A program made the position numbers and the translations under genes. The notes beneath the pieces are model-generated. The model did no database searches. It was not told the origin of the DNA and saw nothing but the letters and a program-made list of their open reading frames with translations. From contig CM012953.1 in NCBI GenBank assembly GCA_000181795.3, positions 8,204,893 to 8,268,892 on the forward strand: a DNA stretch of 64,000 nucleotides, read 5' to 3'. Every line of letters begins with the position of its first letter. Within the stretch, counting starts at the first letter, position 1. Positions 1 through 12,166 of this stretch are shown here, piece after piece. This stretch comes from Trichinella spiralis (taxonomy: Eukaryota > Nematoda > Enoplea > Trichinellida > Trichinellidae).

Positions 1-342
1 AGTTCCTCCTCCCATTGGTACAGGCCCATGCCAAATTTGATTCATAGCTGCGTTCATGATAGTGTTCGTTTCTGGCCGACTATAATCATATTGCACAATT
101 GACCAGTTGTAGTTACTTTTCGGCAAAGTAAAATTGAAGTTGAACACTCTTATTTGAAGCATTGTAACTTTAAATCCTCGACTTGACAAATCATCCGCAA
201 CCTGTTGCATCATGATATCGTGACTATACGGTCCGGTGTTCATGAAAAGACCAATATGCAGTTGTTTTTTTATGTTGTCTTTACAGTAAACCAGAAAAAC
301 TATGGTTAATAAGCAAACTATTTTTTCTACTATCGTATTCAT
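1..342 (-). CDS. UDP-glucuronosyltransferase, N-terminal part (runs off window)
   Basis: The first 114 codons of a minus-strand gene that continues beyond position 1. The protein opens with a hydrophobic signal peptide (MNTIVEKIVCLLTIVFLVYC), then HIGLFMNTGPYSHDIMMQQ, VADDLSSRGFKVTMLQ. This is the usual start of nematode UGTs: a beta strand, a loop with the catalytic-region His (here SHD), then a helix and the 'G-x-x-V-T-x-L' strand. UGTs are ER membrane enzymes whose lumenal N-terminal half binds the acceptor and whose C-terminal half binds the UDP-sugar. They conjugate xenobiotics, steroids and other lipophiles. The sugar-binding signature and C-terminal membrane anchor would lie outside the window. 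The ATG at 342-340 is chosen because it directly precedes the signal peptide. No intron is needed in the visible part. The family call is good; substrate is unknown. Confidence 0.75.
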   Translation of the reverse strand, partial: MNTIVEKIVCLLTIVFLVYCKDNIKKQLHIGLFMNTGPYSHDIMMQQVADDLSSRGFKVTMLQIRVFNFNFTLPKSNYNWSIVQYDYSRPETNTIMNAAMNQIWHGPVPMGGGT

Positions 343-3300
343 TGTTATGCAAAGAAACGGGTTTCCGTTTCTTTCACAAAATTCATAATGAATCTAAAAG
401 AAAATAAATAAATATAACATATGTAACTTGTCTTGCATTTCAAGTATGCAGTTAAAATAAAATTATACGTTGTCAAAATAAAGAGAAGATTAGCACATCA
501 TTTCAATATAAGATTACTTTATTTTGTTAATTGAAATGTATAATAAAGCATACGTTCTCTCTTAATGACTAGCACCAAATTAACTGATTCATGGATAACA
601 AAAGTTTTGATTTTAAAAAATAACAAAAGATGAAAAAACAGTCTAAATTAAAATCCACTATTAAATTAAAATTATCATTTAACAGAAACTGGCTAACTTC
701 ATCAAATATTCAAATCAGATAAGAATTTTTTATGCTTACATAAAATTATATTTGTCGACAAGCACCACTCAAAGCAATTGCTGAAGATGCTTATAAACTG
801 CAACATGAAGATTAATTCTTTTCTCATTATTGTATTTTGCAACTTAATGAAGTTTACAAAAATACTGTTCAGCCCTCGACAGATTCGATCAATCACTTCA
901 CAATATTCTGCACTTTACATTAGATCATTAGAAAAAAAGAATGTTGAGAGAGGAATTTTAAGAGGAATTTTATGAATTTTTCTTAGTGCATAGGTTCTTC
1001 AGGGGCATCGAAAAAAGGAAATTAGAAAGTGCTCATTACGTCAGTCAAGTCCTTGACAACAGTGCCAGTCAGTACTAAGAAAAAACATTTTGTACACCAT
1101 TCACAACGGTGCAAAGTGAAAGTTTCTACACTGCATTATAAGTGTACCATGCTCAAAGCTAACTAAAATTAATTATACTGAAAAATAGGTGACTGAACTT
1201 CATCTCAATTCTAAATTGTTGCTAATTAAAATATTCGTCTAAATAAAATAAATCCCTTTAATCAAGCTTATTATTGCCTTGCCATCTTTCTACTAAAAGC
1301 AGTTTTTGCTTTCTTGCTTAAGCAATTTTAAACTTATATAAAATACTTTATTCATTTGAAAATGCTTAGAACATTATAAATTAAAAAGATGATATTACTA
1401 AAAACTATAGTGCTGTGAAAATATAACTGAAGTGATCGAAGTGTTTTTCCTCATATATTATCAACATTTACATTAATTTCCATATTATATTATTGTTATT
1501 ATTATTATCTCTATTATTATTAGTGCATAAAACTACTTTAGCAGTTCATTTATGCTTCTTTTAGTGAAACATCACTATGATGATATTTTGAAAGACAAAT
1601 GCTAACCTTTCCTTCAGTGCATTGTAATTGCACATTCAACAATTCACTGCAAATTTCAAATGTATACTTTAAAGATATATGAACATCTAAGCATGATATT
1701 TTATTTCTTAATTTAATTACAAAATATTATACACTTGTACATGTAGGTAATTTCATAATTTACATTTTTTATAAATGAAATTTAGCATATTAAACACGCT
1801 TTAAATCCAAAATATAGGGTATTCATAGAGAAATTTAAATATTATAAAGTAATATTACCAATGTTAAAGTTCCATTTTAATTTCAAAAAGCAGTAAAATG
1901 CAATAATACATTTTAGTGAATTAGCAAATGCAAGAGGACGAATGACGAAAGTCTAAAATAGCAGATATCCATTGACTTAATAACTAAAACTGAAGAATAA
2001 AAAATCAGAATAAAGCATTAAAAACTGTATTTCGTGACAGTCACGCAAAAGTATGATAATGGTGCACTGACCTTACTGAATGTATGTTTCAAGCACATTT
2101 AATTTTTTATTAAAAACTTTTTTATATTAGACTTTATAATTTTAAACTTAAATTTCGATTAAAATTGCATAATAACTTAATTCTGTTTTTATACCTTCTT
2201 TTCGAAAAAAAGTTACATTATATAATGGCAGTTGAGCTGAATTGTCTGTACACGCCATATATATAATATTGATATATTTACTTATTTATTTGAAATAAAT
2301 AATTTTAATAATCTAACTTACCAGAAAGCATTCTTAGTATTAAACACTTGATATTTTCATTAAAAGAAGCAAAATTATTCAGCTTATTTACTTTAGCATT
2401 GTAATGGTGATGAAGCAAATGAAATACAATAAGAATGATTGCAACAGAAAAAGTTTATATTTTACAAATCAGTACTGAAACCGCCAGCATTGAATAGTTA
2501 TCATTTGTATAGAATAATGTTGAAAGAGAGCTATTAATTCAGGTCATATGTATATGATGCACGATGTCTAGGTCAGTTGTTAACGGGGTAATTATACCTG
2601 ATGCATTGGAATTGAATCGCTTTCTTCCAACTTCAATTCAGATACTTCGCAGGTCATTCACTGTCCACCTGCAAACTATAAGCATCACACTTTAAATTAC
2701 GTAGTATGTAAATCATATTTCATTTTTGAGAAATTTTAAAATAATTATTTTTTATCCATTATATTTCATTTACGAACATCCATGCATACAAAAATAAACA
2801 TGTATATATCACATCTCTCATTACGTGCACCATCTCTGTTAAAAATTACATAAATTTGTTAAAAATTTCAAAATTTAATTAAATGAGCATTTTACATAAA
2901 ATAATATTCAGACATATTAAATATTAAAAAAATAAATCACAAAAGATTGATATCACTATAATTTATAGCGTTGTTTAATCTATCATTCGCTGAAATTGTA
3001 TTATTTAAAAAAAAGATTTTATCATATAAAATGCTTTTGTCATTTTAAACAACACAACTAAAATATTTGTATTCTTTTTAAATTTTAAATTTTACATATA
3101 AAAATATGCGTTGCAAAACACATTTATTATATGTTATGATAATTGAAAATAAATCGACCAAGTGATTTAACTGTCTGCCACAGAAGTGACATTTGTTTTG
3201 AATTACATATTATAGAATATTCATAAATCAGAACAATTTAAAAATTGAAATAGTCCAAAACGTTTAACATATAAAATTTTTTCACATTATCCAGCTTTTA

Positions 3301-4030
3301 TCGAAATCAGTATTATTCAGTACGACAGTTGTTAAATGAGATGCATTAAATGTTTATTGTCATAAAAACAAAGGAAATACAACAGTTTTGTTGCTCCTTT
3401 GCATAAATCGCTTATTATAGAATACTTAAACAAAAATTAATTTATGTTAAGCTTAAAAAAGAATAAACAAGCCTAATATTTCATGCTGTCATCGTCTTAT
3501 GTCATTAGCTGACCATTGGTCATACTGGTTTGCTTCTTATGCTAATGTAATTATTTTTACAATTTTGCTGAAATTTTCCACTCACAAGCAGATGCACTGA
3601 AAAGTAAACAGCATGCATAACTGAAAAGCAACTGTTGACCCTGGAATGTGTTGACATCTTGTTCTGCCTCTCTCCAGTCACACGGCGGCACAAAGAAAAG
3701 CTGACACATTTGAAAGCACTACTACACTACTACTCTCTTTCAGTGATGGCAAATTTATCAACTTTTCGATAAATATCAGTAAACTATCAAAAATCATAAA
3801 ACATTTTCCACCAAGCCGCTACACATTGTTCATTTCAAAATGAAACAATCGTTCAACAAAAGCATTCATTCATCTTTAACCAACAAAACAGATGCACATA
3901 TACAGATATACATTTTATACATATATACAGGAATGATGATTACTTTCAAAATGCTATTTGAAGCATAGAACTGGAATGCAATTTAAAAAAATTAAAAAAA
4001 CTGACAACATCTAAAACAGATTTATATCGT
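343..4030. other. Gene-poor AT-rich intergenic stretch
   Basis: Very AT-rich DNA between the UGT start and the 3' end of the PPIL2 gene. Only short chance reading frames occur (for example near 700-975), with no splice-consistent coding exon or family resemblance. It presumably holds the UGT promoter at its left and PPIL2 3' UTR at its right. I see no RNA gene or clear transposon in it. Confidence 0.6.
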
Positions 4031-7024
4031 TCACCATTGACTGAAATCGGACAGCTCGGTGCGGATAACTTTTTTCTTCTTTGCCACAGTAATACTATTC
4101 AGTGGCTGTTCCTCGTCGTCTGATTGGTCGTTACTCTTTGCAACAGCCTTCAAATCAATGTATTTACCAACTCCACTGCGGAATATTTTCTTTTCGGCTG
4201 ATTTTTTCTCAACCATCACAACTTTTTTCTCCTCTTTTCCACTTTGCTCCAATGCGGCTTTTCTTTCCGCTTTCAACTGTTCTTCCGCTTTTTCAAACGG
4301 ATTCACAAATACAACTGTATCCAAAATTACAATATCTTCCTGAAATCAACATTTATTACCGTCCCCCACTTTTCTCTTATCTAATCACAAAACTGATTGA
4401 AAACTTTCATTAAATTACCACTGGTCTATCGTTGTTGTCAGTTTCAACTGCTTCAATTATCTCCAACGTGTCCAATCCACCAACAACGCGACCAAAAATT
4501 GTATGCTTCTTATCCAACTGTTTGCAAGATCGGAATGTAATAAAACTGAAAACATTCGTGACAAAAAAGAGAGCAAGATTATTCGCAAAAATAATTTATT
4601 ACAATTGCGAAGTGTTTGTGTGTTTTCCTCGATTTGCCATGCTCAGTACACCACGACCAGAGTGACTGTACAACGAAACAAACTCATCCCTGAACGGCTT
4701 TCCCCAGATTGATTCTCCACCAGTACCTGTGCCTGTCGGATCACCTCCTTGTACCTAAAGATTGCAAACAAAACTAGCACTTCAACAAATATTGAAACCA
4801 TAAAATACCATGAAATTGCGTATCAAACGATGAAACTTTGTCTGCTTGTAATAACCGTTACGACAATGTACGATAAAATTTTCACAAGCACGAGGCACTT
4901 TTTCGCAATATAATTCCAAATTCAATAGACCTTTGTTGGTAACAAGTCGAACATAACCCATCGATTTCACTCGACGATATTTCAAAATATCTTCATCCAA
5001 CACAGCAGGCTGTTGTTCCGTAACTGGTTCCATGACGGTAGATGTGAATCCGGCAGCTACCATACCTGTAGAGTAATGAGCAGCGTTCAAAGCATCCGCT
5101 TTACTGGTGGAAGGCAATTCTTGTTTTTCTGGCTAAAAGACGATCACATTAAAAAAATTCCATTTCATCCTACTTCACTGGAGACTCAAATTTTTACTGC
5201 TTTGTAATCTTTCTGAAGTTGAGACAATGTTTCTCTAGTTTCTGTGTTGATACTTTTCAGTTTGTACAAAGGATCATCTTGAGGTAATTCTTCAACTTCT
5301 AAAACCATAAAATAAATTAAAATTTTCCCTAATTTAAAAATCAAATCAAACTTTCTTTTAATTCTCACAGAAAAAATTGCGCTACATTTGAAAAGCATGA
5401 CAGAAAATGTTTGCTATACAAAATCACGTTATCGAAATTGAATATACTCAATTGCAGTTACTGTATCAATGCAAACATGCTTTAAACTTCCCTCATGTGC
5501 TAAACTGTTCTTGTTTTGCAATATAAATACTTAAACTACTACAAATAATAATAATAACAGCTTCCAAATTAAAAAAAGCATGGAAACTCACCATCTTCCT
5601 TCACCTTTAATTTATTTTTGACATGGTAAAATTTTGATATGTTAAACGTTTCCAATTTGTACGGATCCTGAAATAATAAAATTAACATGAGATCATATTA
5701 CTTTAACTAACAAACCTGCAGTGTTATAATGTCCGCTTTCACAAAAGGTTCATCAGTAATCAAATCTTTAAAATGTTTTGTTTTAAAATTCAGTTCTTCA
5801 ACCGCCTGAAAACAATTTATGATAATACAGCTTCAAAACAACGCTATCCCTTACTTCATACGAATAAACAATTCCTGTCGGACGAACCATAACAACATGA
5901 CTATTATCAGTGAATGCTTTTTTGGTAATAGGACAAACATATTGGCCTGGAAATGCAAAAAATGACAAAAATTTTATCCCTCAATTCAGTGAATGTAAGC
6001 TTTCAAACCACAAATTCATAAATTACAATGAAATAACAATCTCAATCATATATGAGACAATCAACAAAGATCAATTTTTATAAGCATGTACGAATTCAAA
6101 ACTACTACAGTTCGCTCTTTGCCTAGGCAGTCCTGTCTGAATTCGCTAGCAATAAGCAGGAATATTTGCTTATAATTATTTCAGCATACTGAATTAGTTA
6201 TTCAAAAACAATATGAATAACTCAATTAAATATGCTAGAGAAAAAGAAATATCACTTTACTGCTCCAAATTAACTCACCTTCTGAATTTTTTTTAATATC
6301 AAGCTTAATCAATGATTTCACATCCAGTGGATTTCCCGTTACAGGATGCTTGCCAAACTTTCTAACAAATGGCAATATGTGACTGTCAAAATAAATTATT
6401 TATTAATTTCACGAAATAATTTTGAATACGTTGCCCTTACATTAGATCAAAAATGTAGCCATCTAAACAACAATATGGTACATCGCAAGGCTGCAGAGAA
6501 ACACTAAAATTGCAACGAACTTCATTAGTACGTTACATAAATAATACAAAAGTATGTTAAAATGTTGAAATTTATAGAAAAAATATTTAACAATTTATTT
6601 CATGCAAGCAGTAGAATACTGATACGCTATAAAAATGACAGTTGAAAAATATTTACCAACAATGACCAAATGGAAGCCGCTGAAACTTGGCCAAACTCGC
6701 TTGAAAAATTTTAGCTAAAATCAATTATGCTTTTAATATAAAATTGGAAAACTTAAATACAACTGTAAGCATAATAAAAAATATTACAAGTTAAATTTTT
6801 ATAAGTTTAATAATGCTTATATTATAAAACAAAAAATATCCAAACTTTGATATATTTCGATAATTTCATGATGAATATGTAATAAAAAAACTCACTATCT
6901 TTGTGACCTCCATACAACTCTTTCCACTCAGTAGTGGTTAGATACCTAAAACAGATTATTACTCAAAATATTTATGAAAAGTGTTGTATTACATTTTATC
7001 TTTCTGATGCTGCTTTTTACCCAT
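4031..7024 (-). CDS. mog-6: U-box cyclophilin PPIL2 / MOG-6, peptidyl-prolyl isomerase-like 2
   Basis: Thirteen exons: 7024-6993, 6945-6896, 6714-6657, 6503-6441, 6382-6279, 5946-5855, 5805-5716, 5667-5592, 5298-5198, 5132-4809, 4754-4603, 4545-4419, 4339-4031. They join in phase to about 525 residues (human PPIL2 has about 520). The N-terminus ([18 protein letters not shown]) and RLPFGHC...[13 protein letters not shown] form the U-box-type module. The middle has the NAAHYSTG segment. The C-terminal half is a cyclophilin domain (about residues 270-440) with [38 protein letters not shown] and [13 protein letters not shown] Lys-rich tail ends in FSQW. The family acts in the spliceosome as isomerase/U-box protein; C. 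elegans MOG-6 takes part in germline sex determination through RNA control. The FHR catalytic arginine is present. It is transcribed divergently from the aminopeptidase gene. The identity is secure; tiny exon edges were set by eye. Confidence 0.93.
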
Positions 7025-7700
7025 TGTTTTAAAAGGATCTGCAAGAATGTACAAATCAGTTTAAGAAAATCGTAATTTTCGGTGATATGTACAGTTAGCA
7101 AAAATCAAGTTTGAATTCTAATGTTGTACAATTTTATCAAGAAAATTAAAGTAAAAAGTTTTGATAAATAAATTATCCAAAAGATTTAACTATTTAACTT
7201 TAATTTATAACAATTTTATTCATAATAATATTTTATATTTAAATTCTAAAATATTTAAAACCTGAGAATATTTTATAAAAAACAGAATAAAATAGTACAG
7301 ATTATTAATACAATAGAAAAAAAATTTTAATTGTATAATAATTCTGAAATTAATTTAATTGAAATTTATATATTAGCGCCTGAATATTGAATTAAAAACC
7401 TGCACTTTAATCATGGTATACTGTGAATTTTCTGTGTTCTTCGAAACATTATGAATTTGAATATTTCGTCTGAACAGTGCTTATAGTTCAGTAAATACTT
7501 TCCGTTTATAAATGTTACCATAAATATATCTTTTGCAATCATAACTGTTAATTGTTTTTTTATTTTAAATCATCGATGCGATCAAAATGCGCGATAGAAC
7601 GATGATATAAAGGCTGCCATGAAGTTTTGTTGTAGAAATAGTTGTTTCTGATTTGTATTTGTATTGATAAATTGGTTTATTGGAGAAAAGTGTATTATAG
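7025..7700. promoter_or_regulatory. Shared head-to-head promoter region of PPIL2 and aminopeptidase P
   Basis: A 676-bp AT-rich gap separates the divergent start codons of the splicing cyclophilin and the aminopeptidase. It has no coding exon. Both are broadly expressed housekeeping-type genes, so a shared bidirectional promoter is plausible. I see no diagnostic TATA/Inr pair. This is inferred from gene order only. Confidence 0.35.
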
Positions 7701-10700
7701 ATGGCGAAAAGACAGACTACTAGACTGCTTGAAAAATTGCGAGCAATAATGAAGAGTAAAGTATACGCCATGCATGAAATCAGTGCGTACATAATTTCAT
7801 CGAATGATGCGCATTTTTCTGAATACACTGCCGATTGTGATCGTCGTATTGCGTTCATATCAGGTTTCACAGGATCTCGAGGTAGGCAAAAGCATTAAAT
7901 TGTTTCAAAAGCTGTTTAATATAGAAAATCATTTTTTGTAAAAAAGAATGTAAACGTTTTTGAAGAAAGTAGATAGTGTGCATGATTTGTTGGAACTGTT
8001 GAACTTTTTCTCGTGTGTTGATTATTTGATGTTTTTATTAAACTTTTCAACTTTTACTTTCGTATTTCGTACCGATGATGTAATATTATATATCAATAAT
8101 TTTATTATAATCACAAGTGAAAGCATGATTTGATTTGAGGAACGGCTGTGATTACGGACAAACAAGCGGCATTGTGGACGGTGGGCATTTATCATCTCCA
8201 AGCATCGAAAGAACTCGGCGACGATTGGATTTTGATGAAAGAAGGATTGCCAGAGACTCCAGAAATTGAACAATGGTTAGCTAACGTATTGCCAGCTGGG
8301 TCGTTTGTCGGCGTCGATCCATTTTTGCTTACGGAAGGTGGATAAAAAAGATGAATGCGAATTTATTTGGCGTGTAGTGCTTTACAGTGGTCATTTTTTG
8401 CAGAAGCGTTCACAAGATGTAAGAAAAAGTTGAGCGATCATAAGATCGAATTGAAAGAAGTGGCGACCAATTTGGTGGATATTGTCTGGGGAGAAGATCG
8501 ACCGCTAAGAACAGGGGGAATGGTATATTTTCTGCCAACTTTTCACACTGGTAAGATAATTTTTTTTTGTTTTTTGGCTTTTTTATTTCTTAATTTTTGT
8601 GATAGGCCGTTCTTGGGAGCAGAAAATATCCGACGTTTGTTCCATAATGGCCAAAAACCGTGTTCAGCATTTGGTATTGTCTGCGTTGGACGAAATTGCA
8701 TGGCTACTCAATTTGCGAGGTTCAGACATTCCTTACAATCCTGTCTTTTTCGCCTACGTCGTAATAAGCAATGAAGATGCTGTGAGGTAATTTTTTGAAT
8801 GAAAAAAAATGTTCATCTGAAATATACAATTTTTTGCTTGCAGCTTATTTATTGATGAAGGTAAAATAGCGAAGACGATTTTGGATAAATTTTTGATGAA
8901 CAACAGTTCACTGCGTGTAAATTGTTTCCATTACGACGCGATCAGTGATTATATGACGAACTGTTTGGTGGACAAGGATGACAGTTCGCTGCGTATTTGG
9001 CTTCCCCAAGGTACAAGCCACGCTTTGTGTTCGTTGGTGCCAGAAAGCAATCGCTACACTGCTCAGTCTCCAATTTTGCTTTTGAAAGCGGTGAAAAATA
9101 AATCCGAAGTGAGAGGAATGAGAAATGCTCACGTAAGTATATGTATACATGTGTGTGTAGTTTGGCTCTTTTTTTGGGGTTCTTTTTTGAACGTCTGCTT
9201 TTTCATGCAGATTAAAGATGCCGTTGCGCATTGTATGTTTTTCGGCTGGTTGGAAAAGCAGATCATGTTTTTCAAAAATCAAGAAATTACCGAATTGGAT
9301 GCAAGCGCCAAATTTGAACAGTTCCGTTCTATGCAACATGATTACAAGGGTCCCAGTTTTAAGACCATTTCCGCTTTTGGTTCCAATGCGTCGATCATTC
9401 ACTACAGTCCATCAGAGCAAAGCAACCGGCTGCTCAATGATAAGAACCTTTATTTGATCGATTCAGGTGGTCAATATATGTAAGTCGATTGACTTTTTTT
9501 TGAATTATTGTTAGTATGGATTATTGTGAATTGCCATTGTCGATTTAAATTTTTTCTTTTTAATCAAGCGATGGGACAACAGATACTACAAGAACGTTCA
9601 TGTTCAGTGAATGCACGGAACATCAGCGTCGTTGTTATACGATGGTTTTGAAAGGTCACATTGCATTGGCTCGGATGGTTTTTCCAGAAGGCTGTATTGG
9701 TAAATTTTACTTATTCCTAAAAATATTTAAATATGAAATTTGAGATTAACAAACAAACCATTTCCAATAGTTTTATTCCATTTTCTATTCATTTGCTGTC
9801 ATCATAGAAAATGATAAGCATTTTTCAATAATTGCTATGAGATATTTCAAACTTATTAGAGTTTGATTTGGATTGAAATGTTTACTTTTTTAACTGAGAT
9901 AAATTTGAAAATAAATCAGTATTTGTAGAATCGCCGCATATATATTGAGCAGTAGTAATTGTTGCACTTTTTATGGTTGCGTTTGTTAAATGAAGAGGTG
10001 ATGATTGAAACACTTGTGACGTAAACTTTCGTTTTAGGAGCACGTATTGATGCATTGTCTCGAACTTTTCTTTGGAAACAAGGTTTGGATTATCCCCATG
10101 GAACAGGACACGGTATTGGTCATCACTTGTGTGTTCACGAAGGTTGGTGTTGTTGTTTTGGGGAATTTTTTGTTTTTTATAAAACGGTATTTTATTCATC
10201 AATTTTTTCAGGTCCTTCCGGTTTTGGTCCATCTTTGGGTAGTTGGAATTGTGAAGGCATTTTGGAAAATATGATACTAACTATAGGTATAATAATAAAA
10301 TTGTCTTTTTCTTTCACGTTGAACGTACACAGAAATATTGACATATTGCACAGAGCCAGGGTATTATGAAAATGAAAATTTTGGAATCCGTATAGAAAAT
10401 GCATATGTAGTGGTGCCTGCGGAAACAGAGGTTCGCTTTTTATTGATTGTGTGTAGTTTTCTGATTGCAGATATTTGCATATTTTAGTTCAATTATGAGA
10501 ATAAGAAATATTTGCGCTTTGAGCCGTTGACTTTGGTACCGATTCAGAAGAAGATGATTGTACGCGAAATGATGACCGATGAAGAGGTGAATTTGGATGT
10601 GGCAGTTTTTAATTTTCTTGCCCAAATGGGCATATTTGTCAATGGTTGATTTCAGATTCAATGGCTTAATGAATATCACGCGAAATGTTTGGAAAGTGTC

Positions 10701-10772
10701 AGTGATGGTTTGATGCACAGCGGTGACGTCGATGCTGTGAAATGGTTACATGAAGAAACCAGGCCATTCTAA
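7701..10772 (+). CDS. app-1: Cytosolic X-prolyl aminopeptidase (aminopeptidase P1, family M24B)
   Basis: Twelve exons (7701-7881, 8140-8337, 8404-8550, 8606-8786, 8844-9132, 9211-9479, 9569-9699, 10038-10142, 10212-10286, 10354-10430, 10488-10586, 10656-10772) give 622 residues, almost the length of human XPNPEP1 (623). The enzyme removes an N-terminal residue next to proline, in the cytosol, using a dinuclear Mn centre. It has two creatinase-like N-terminal domains ([24 protein letters not shown]; then [25 protein letters not shown]) and a pita-bread catalytic domain. Metal ligands are visible: Asp in [16 protein letters not shown] (two), His in [11 protein letters not shown], Glu in [16 protein letters not shown] and Glu in FEPLTLVP. 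All exons are in phase. The start ATG precedes the family's usual N-terminal helix. There is no signal peptide, matching the cytosolic form. It converges on the GPCR gene downstream. Confidence 0.95.
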
Positions 10773-11066
10773 TATTATACTAGTAAATGAGCATTTGAAT
10801 ACATTGTGCTTTTTTTATGTATCTATTCTAAATCTTCCTCATATTTCCAAGGTTATTATGCTATTGATTGATGGTGGGGAGGGGTGATATTTTTAGCATT
10901 TATTTATTTATTTTTGGTGACAAAAAAGCATGCGATTTTTGATGGCAATACAAATTTGATTTCTTTGTTGTAAGAAAAATAAAAAGATTTATCCAAGTTT
11001 CAAAGGTTGGCTGTTTATTTTTCTCATTGGCACAAGTTGGAAAAAAATTATAATTAATGCGTGTGG

Positions 11067-12029
11067 TCAGGTTCGGGATGAGGTAAGGCAAAGTGTTCTG
11101 CAAAGTGCCATCGATGCCAGTCGATGACGTATCGCAGCACAGCTCGAGAAAGTGATAATTGGGAAGAAGAGTGCAAATTGGGATCGAATGGAAAATAGCA
11201 CGATGCGATAATCGTTGAGCAGTATTGTCAAATCCGACAGTTCGTTTTTCGACTGGCCGTAGTTGAACAAGTACAGAACGATATCCAGCAGTGCCGACGG
11301 ACCTTGGACGAACAGGTAAAGCAGAAAAACGTGAAAAGCGTACAGCGCGAGTTGGAGATCTTGCTTCAACGGATCGGTGGTGGTGAACAACGCCGACCAA
11401 CGGTTGCGTACCCTGTACTGGTGGGCGCGGTAGAGGATCACCGCCAGCGACAAGAAAATTGTCACCAAAGGCAAGCAGTAGCAAATGACGATCAAGCTGT
11501 TTATGAAAAGCAACGATTCGGTCGCTTGGAGGGGGGAGTTTTCCAAATTGCACGAGCCGAACGGTAGAATCAAGCTCGACGACGGATTCCACAACGACGC
11601 CAACGAAAAGCCGGCCGACATCACGCAACACAGTGTCAGTATGGTGAAAAATCTTGCCCGCGTCACTCGTCGACTGTAAACTGTCGGGTCCACCAGCGCC
11701 ACAGCTCGTTCAGTAACCAGTACAGTAATCCCTAGGAATAGTTGGATATTGATGACCAGGTACGAAATTATTCCAATTGAACAGAGACTGTCGATCCAAA
11801 CGGCATTCGTCGTTGCCGTGTAAAGTCCGAACACTTGGGCGACGGTCACGTCCAACAGCAGTATCAAGCAGATGTGCAAGATGTTGAGATGGAAAATCGA
11901 CTGGCGAAGCTTCTGGTCCGAAACTATTGCAAACACGAGCAGAACGTTCACCGAAAATGCGCAAACGATGAACATGCACATGTAGCCGCTGCCGAGCAGA
12001 TTAACATCGGCTTTTGAGCCGAATTCCAT
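11067..12029 (-). CDS. Orphan rhodopsin-class seven-helix receptor, intronless
   Basis: A single open frame of 320 residues from a true ATG. Seven hydrophobic segments are visible at about residues 14-36, 46-72, 80-108, 124-146, 168-196, 224-250 and 270-298. TM1 has the conserved Asn (SVNVLLVFAIV). The start of TM3 (SLCSI) and extracellular loop 2 (FGSCNL) supply the usual disulfide cysteines. The DRY position reads TERAV. TM7 lacks a clear NPxxY (FFPIITFSS), so it is a divergent receptor, perhaps a nematode chemoreceptor; no ligand can be proposed. It is intronless and clearly richer in G+C than the flanks, unlike the multi-exon neighbours. A perfect RFX X-box lies 124-137 bp upstream of the ATG, which suggests expression in ciliated sensory neurons (inference). 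It converges with the aminopeptidase gene, leaving only 294 bp between stops. Confidence 0.8.
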   Translation of the reverse strand: MEFGSKADVNLLGSGYMCMFIVCAFSVNVLLVFAIVSDQKLRQSIFHLNILHICLILLLDVTVAQVFGLYTATTNAVWIDSLCSIGIISYLVINIQLFLGITVLVTERAVALVDPTVYSRRVTRARFFTILTLCCVMSAGFSLASLWNPSSSLILPFGSCNLENSPLQATESLLFINSLIVICYCLPLVTIFLSLAVILYRAHQYRVRNRWSALFTTTDPLKQDLQLALYAFHVFLLYLFVQGPSALLDIVLYLFNYGQSKNELSDLTILLNDYRIVLFSIRSQFALFFPIITFSSCAAIRHRLASMALCRTLCLTSSRT

Positions 12030-12032
12030 ATT

Positions 12033-12050
12033 CTCTCTCTCTCTCTCTCA
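12033..12050. repeat. (CT)n tract just upstream of GPCR start
   Basis: A pure CT/GA run directly 5' of the receptor's start codon, read as GA on the gene strand. It could sit in the 5' UTR or core promoter. Nothing more can be said. Confidence 0.7.
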
Positions 12051-12152
12051 GCGACAATCAAGCTTCATGTCAGAAGGACGAAAAGACAATAAAAAGCACA
12101 CCAACAAACCCACTACTAGACAACGACAACTGTGTGTGAAATTGGCAGTTCT

Positions 12153-12166
12153 GTCGCCATGGTAAC
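12153..12166 (+). promoter_or_regulatory. RFX/DAF-19 X-box motif
   Basis: GTCGCCATGGTAAC matches the 14-base X-box consensus GTHNYYATRRNAAC at every position; read on the minus strand it matches 13 of 14. In C. elegans such boxes usually lie within about 60-250 bp of the start codon of DAF-19-regulated ciliary genes. This one is 124-137 bp upstream of the receptor ATG. No plus-strand gene lies close by. The match is direct; the function is inferred. Confidence 0.5.

Noticed and set aside
8908-9402. 164-residue antisense frame in the aminopeptidase gene
   Set aside because: Opposite well-supported aminopeptidase exons.
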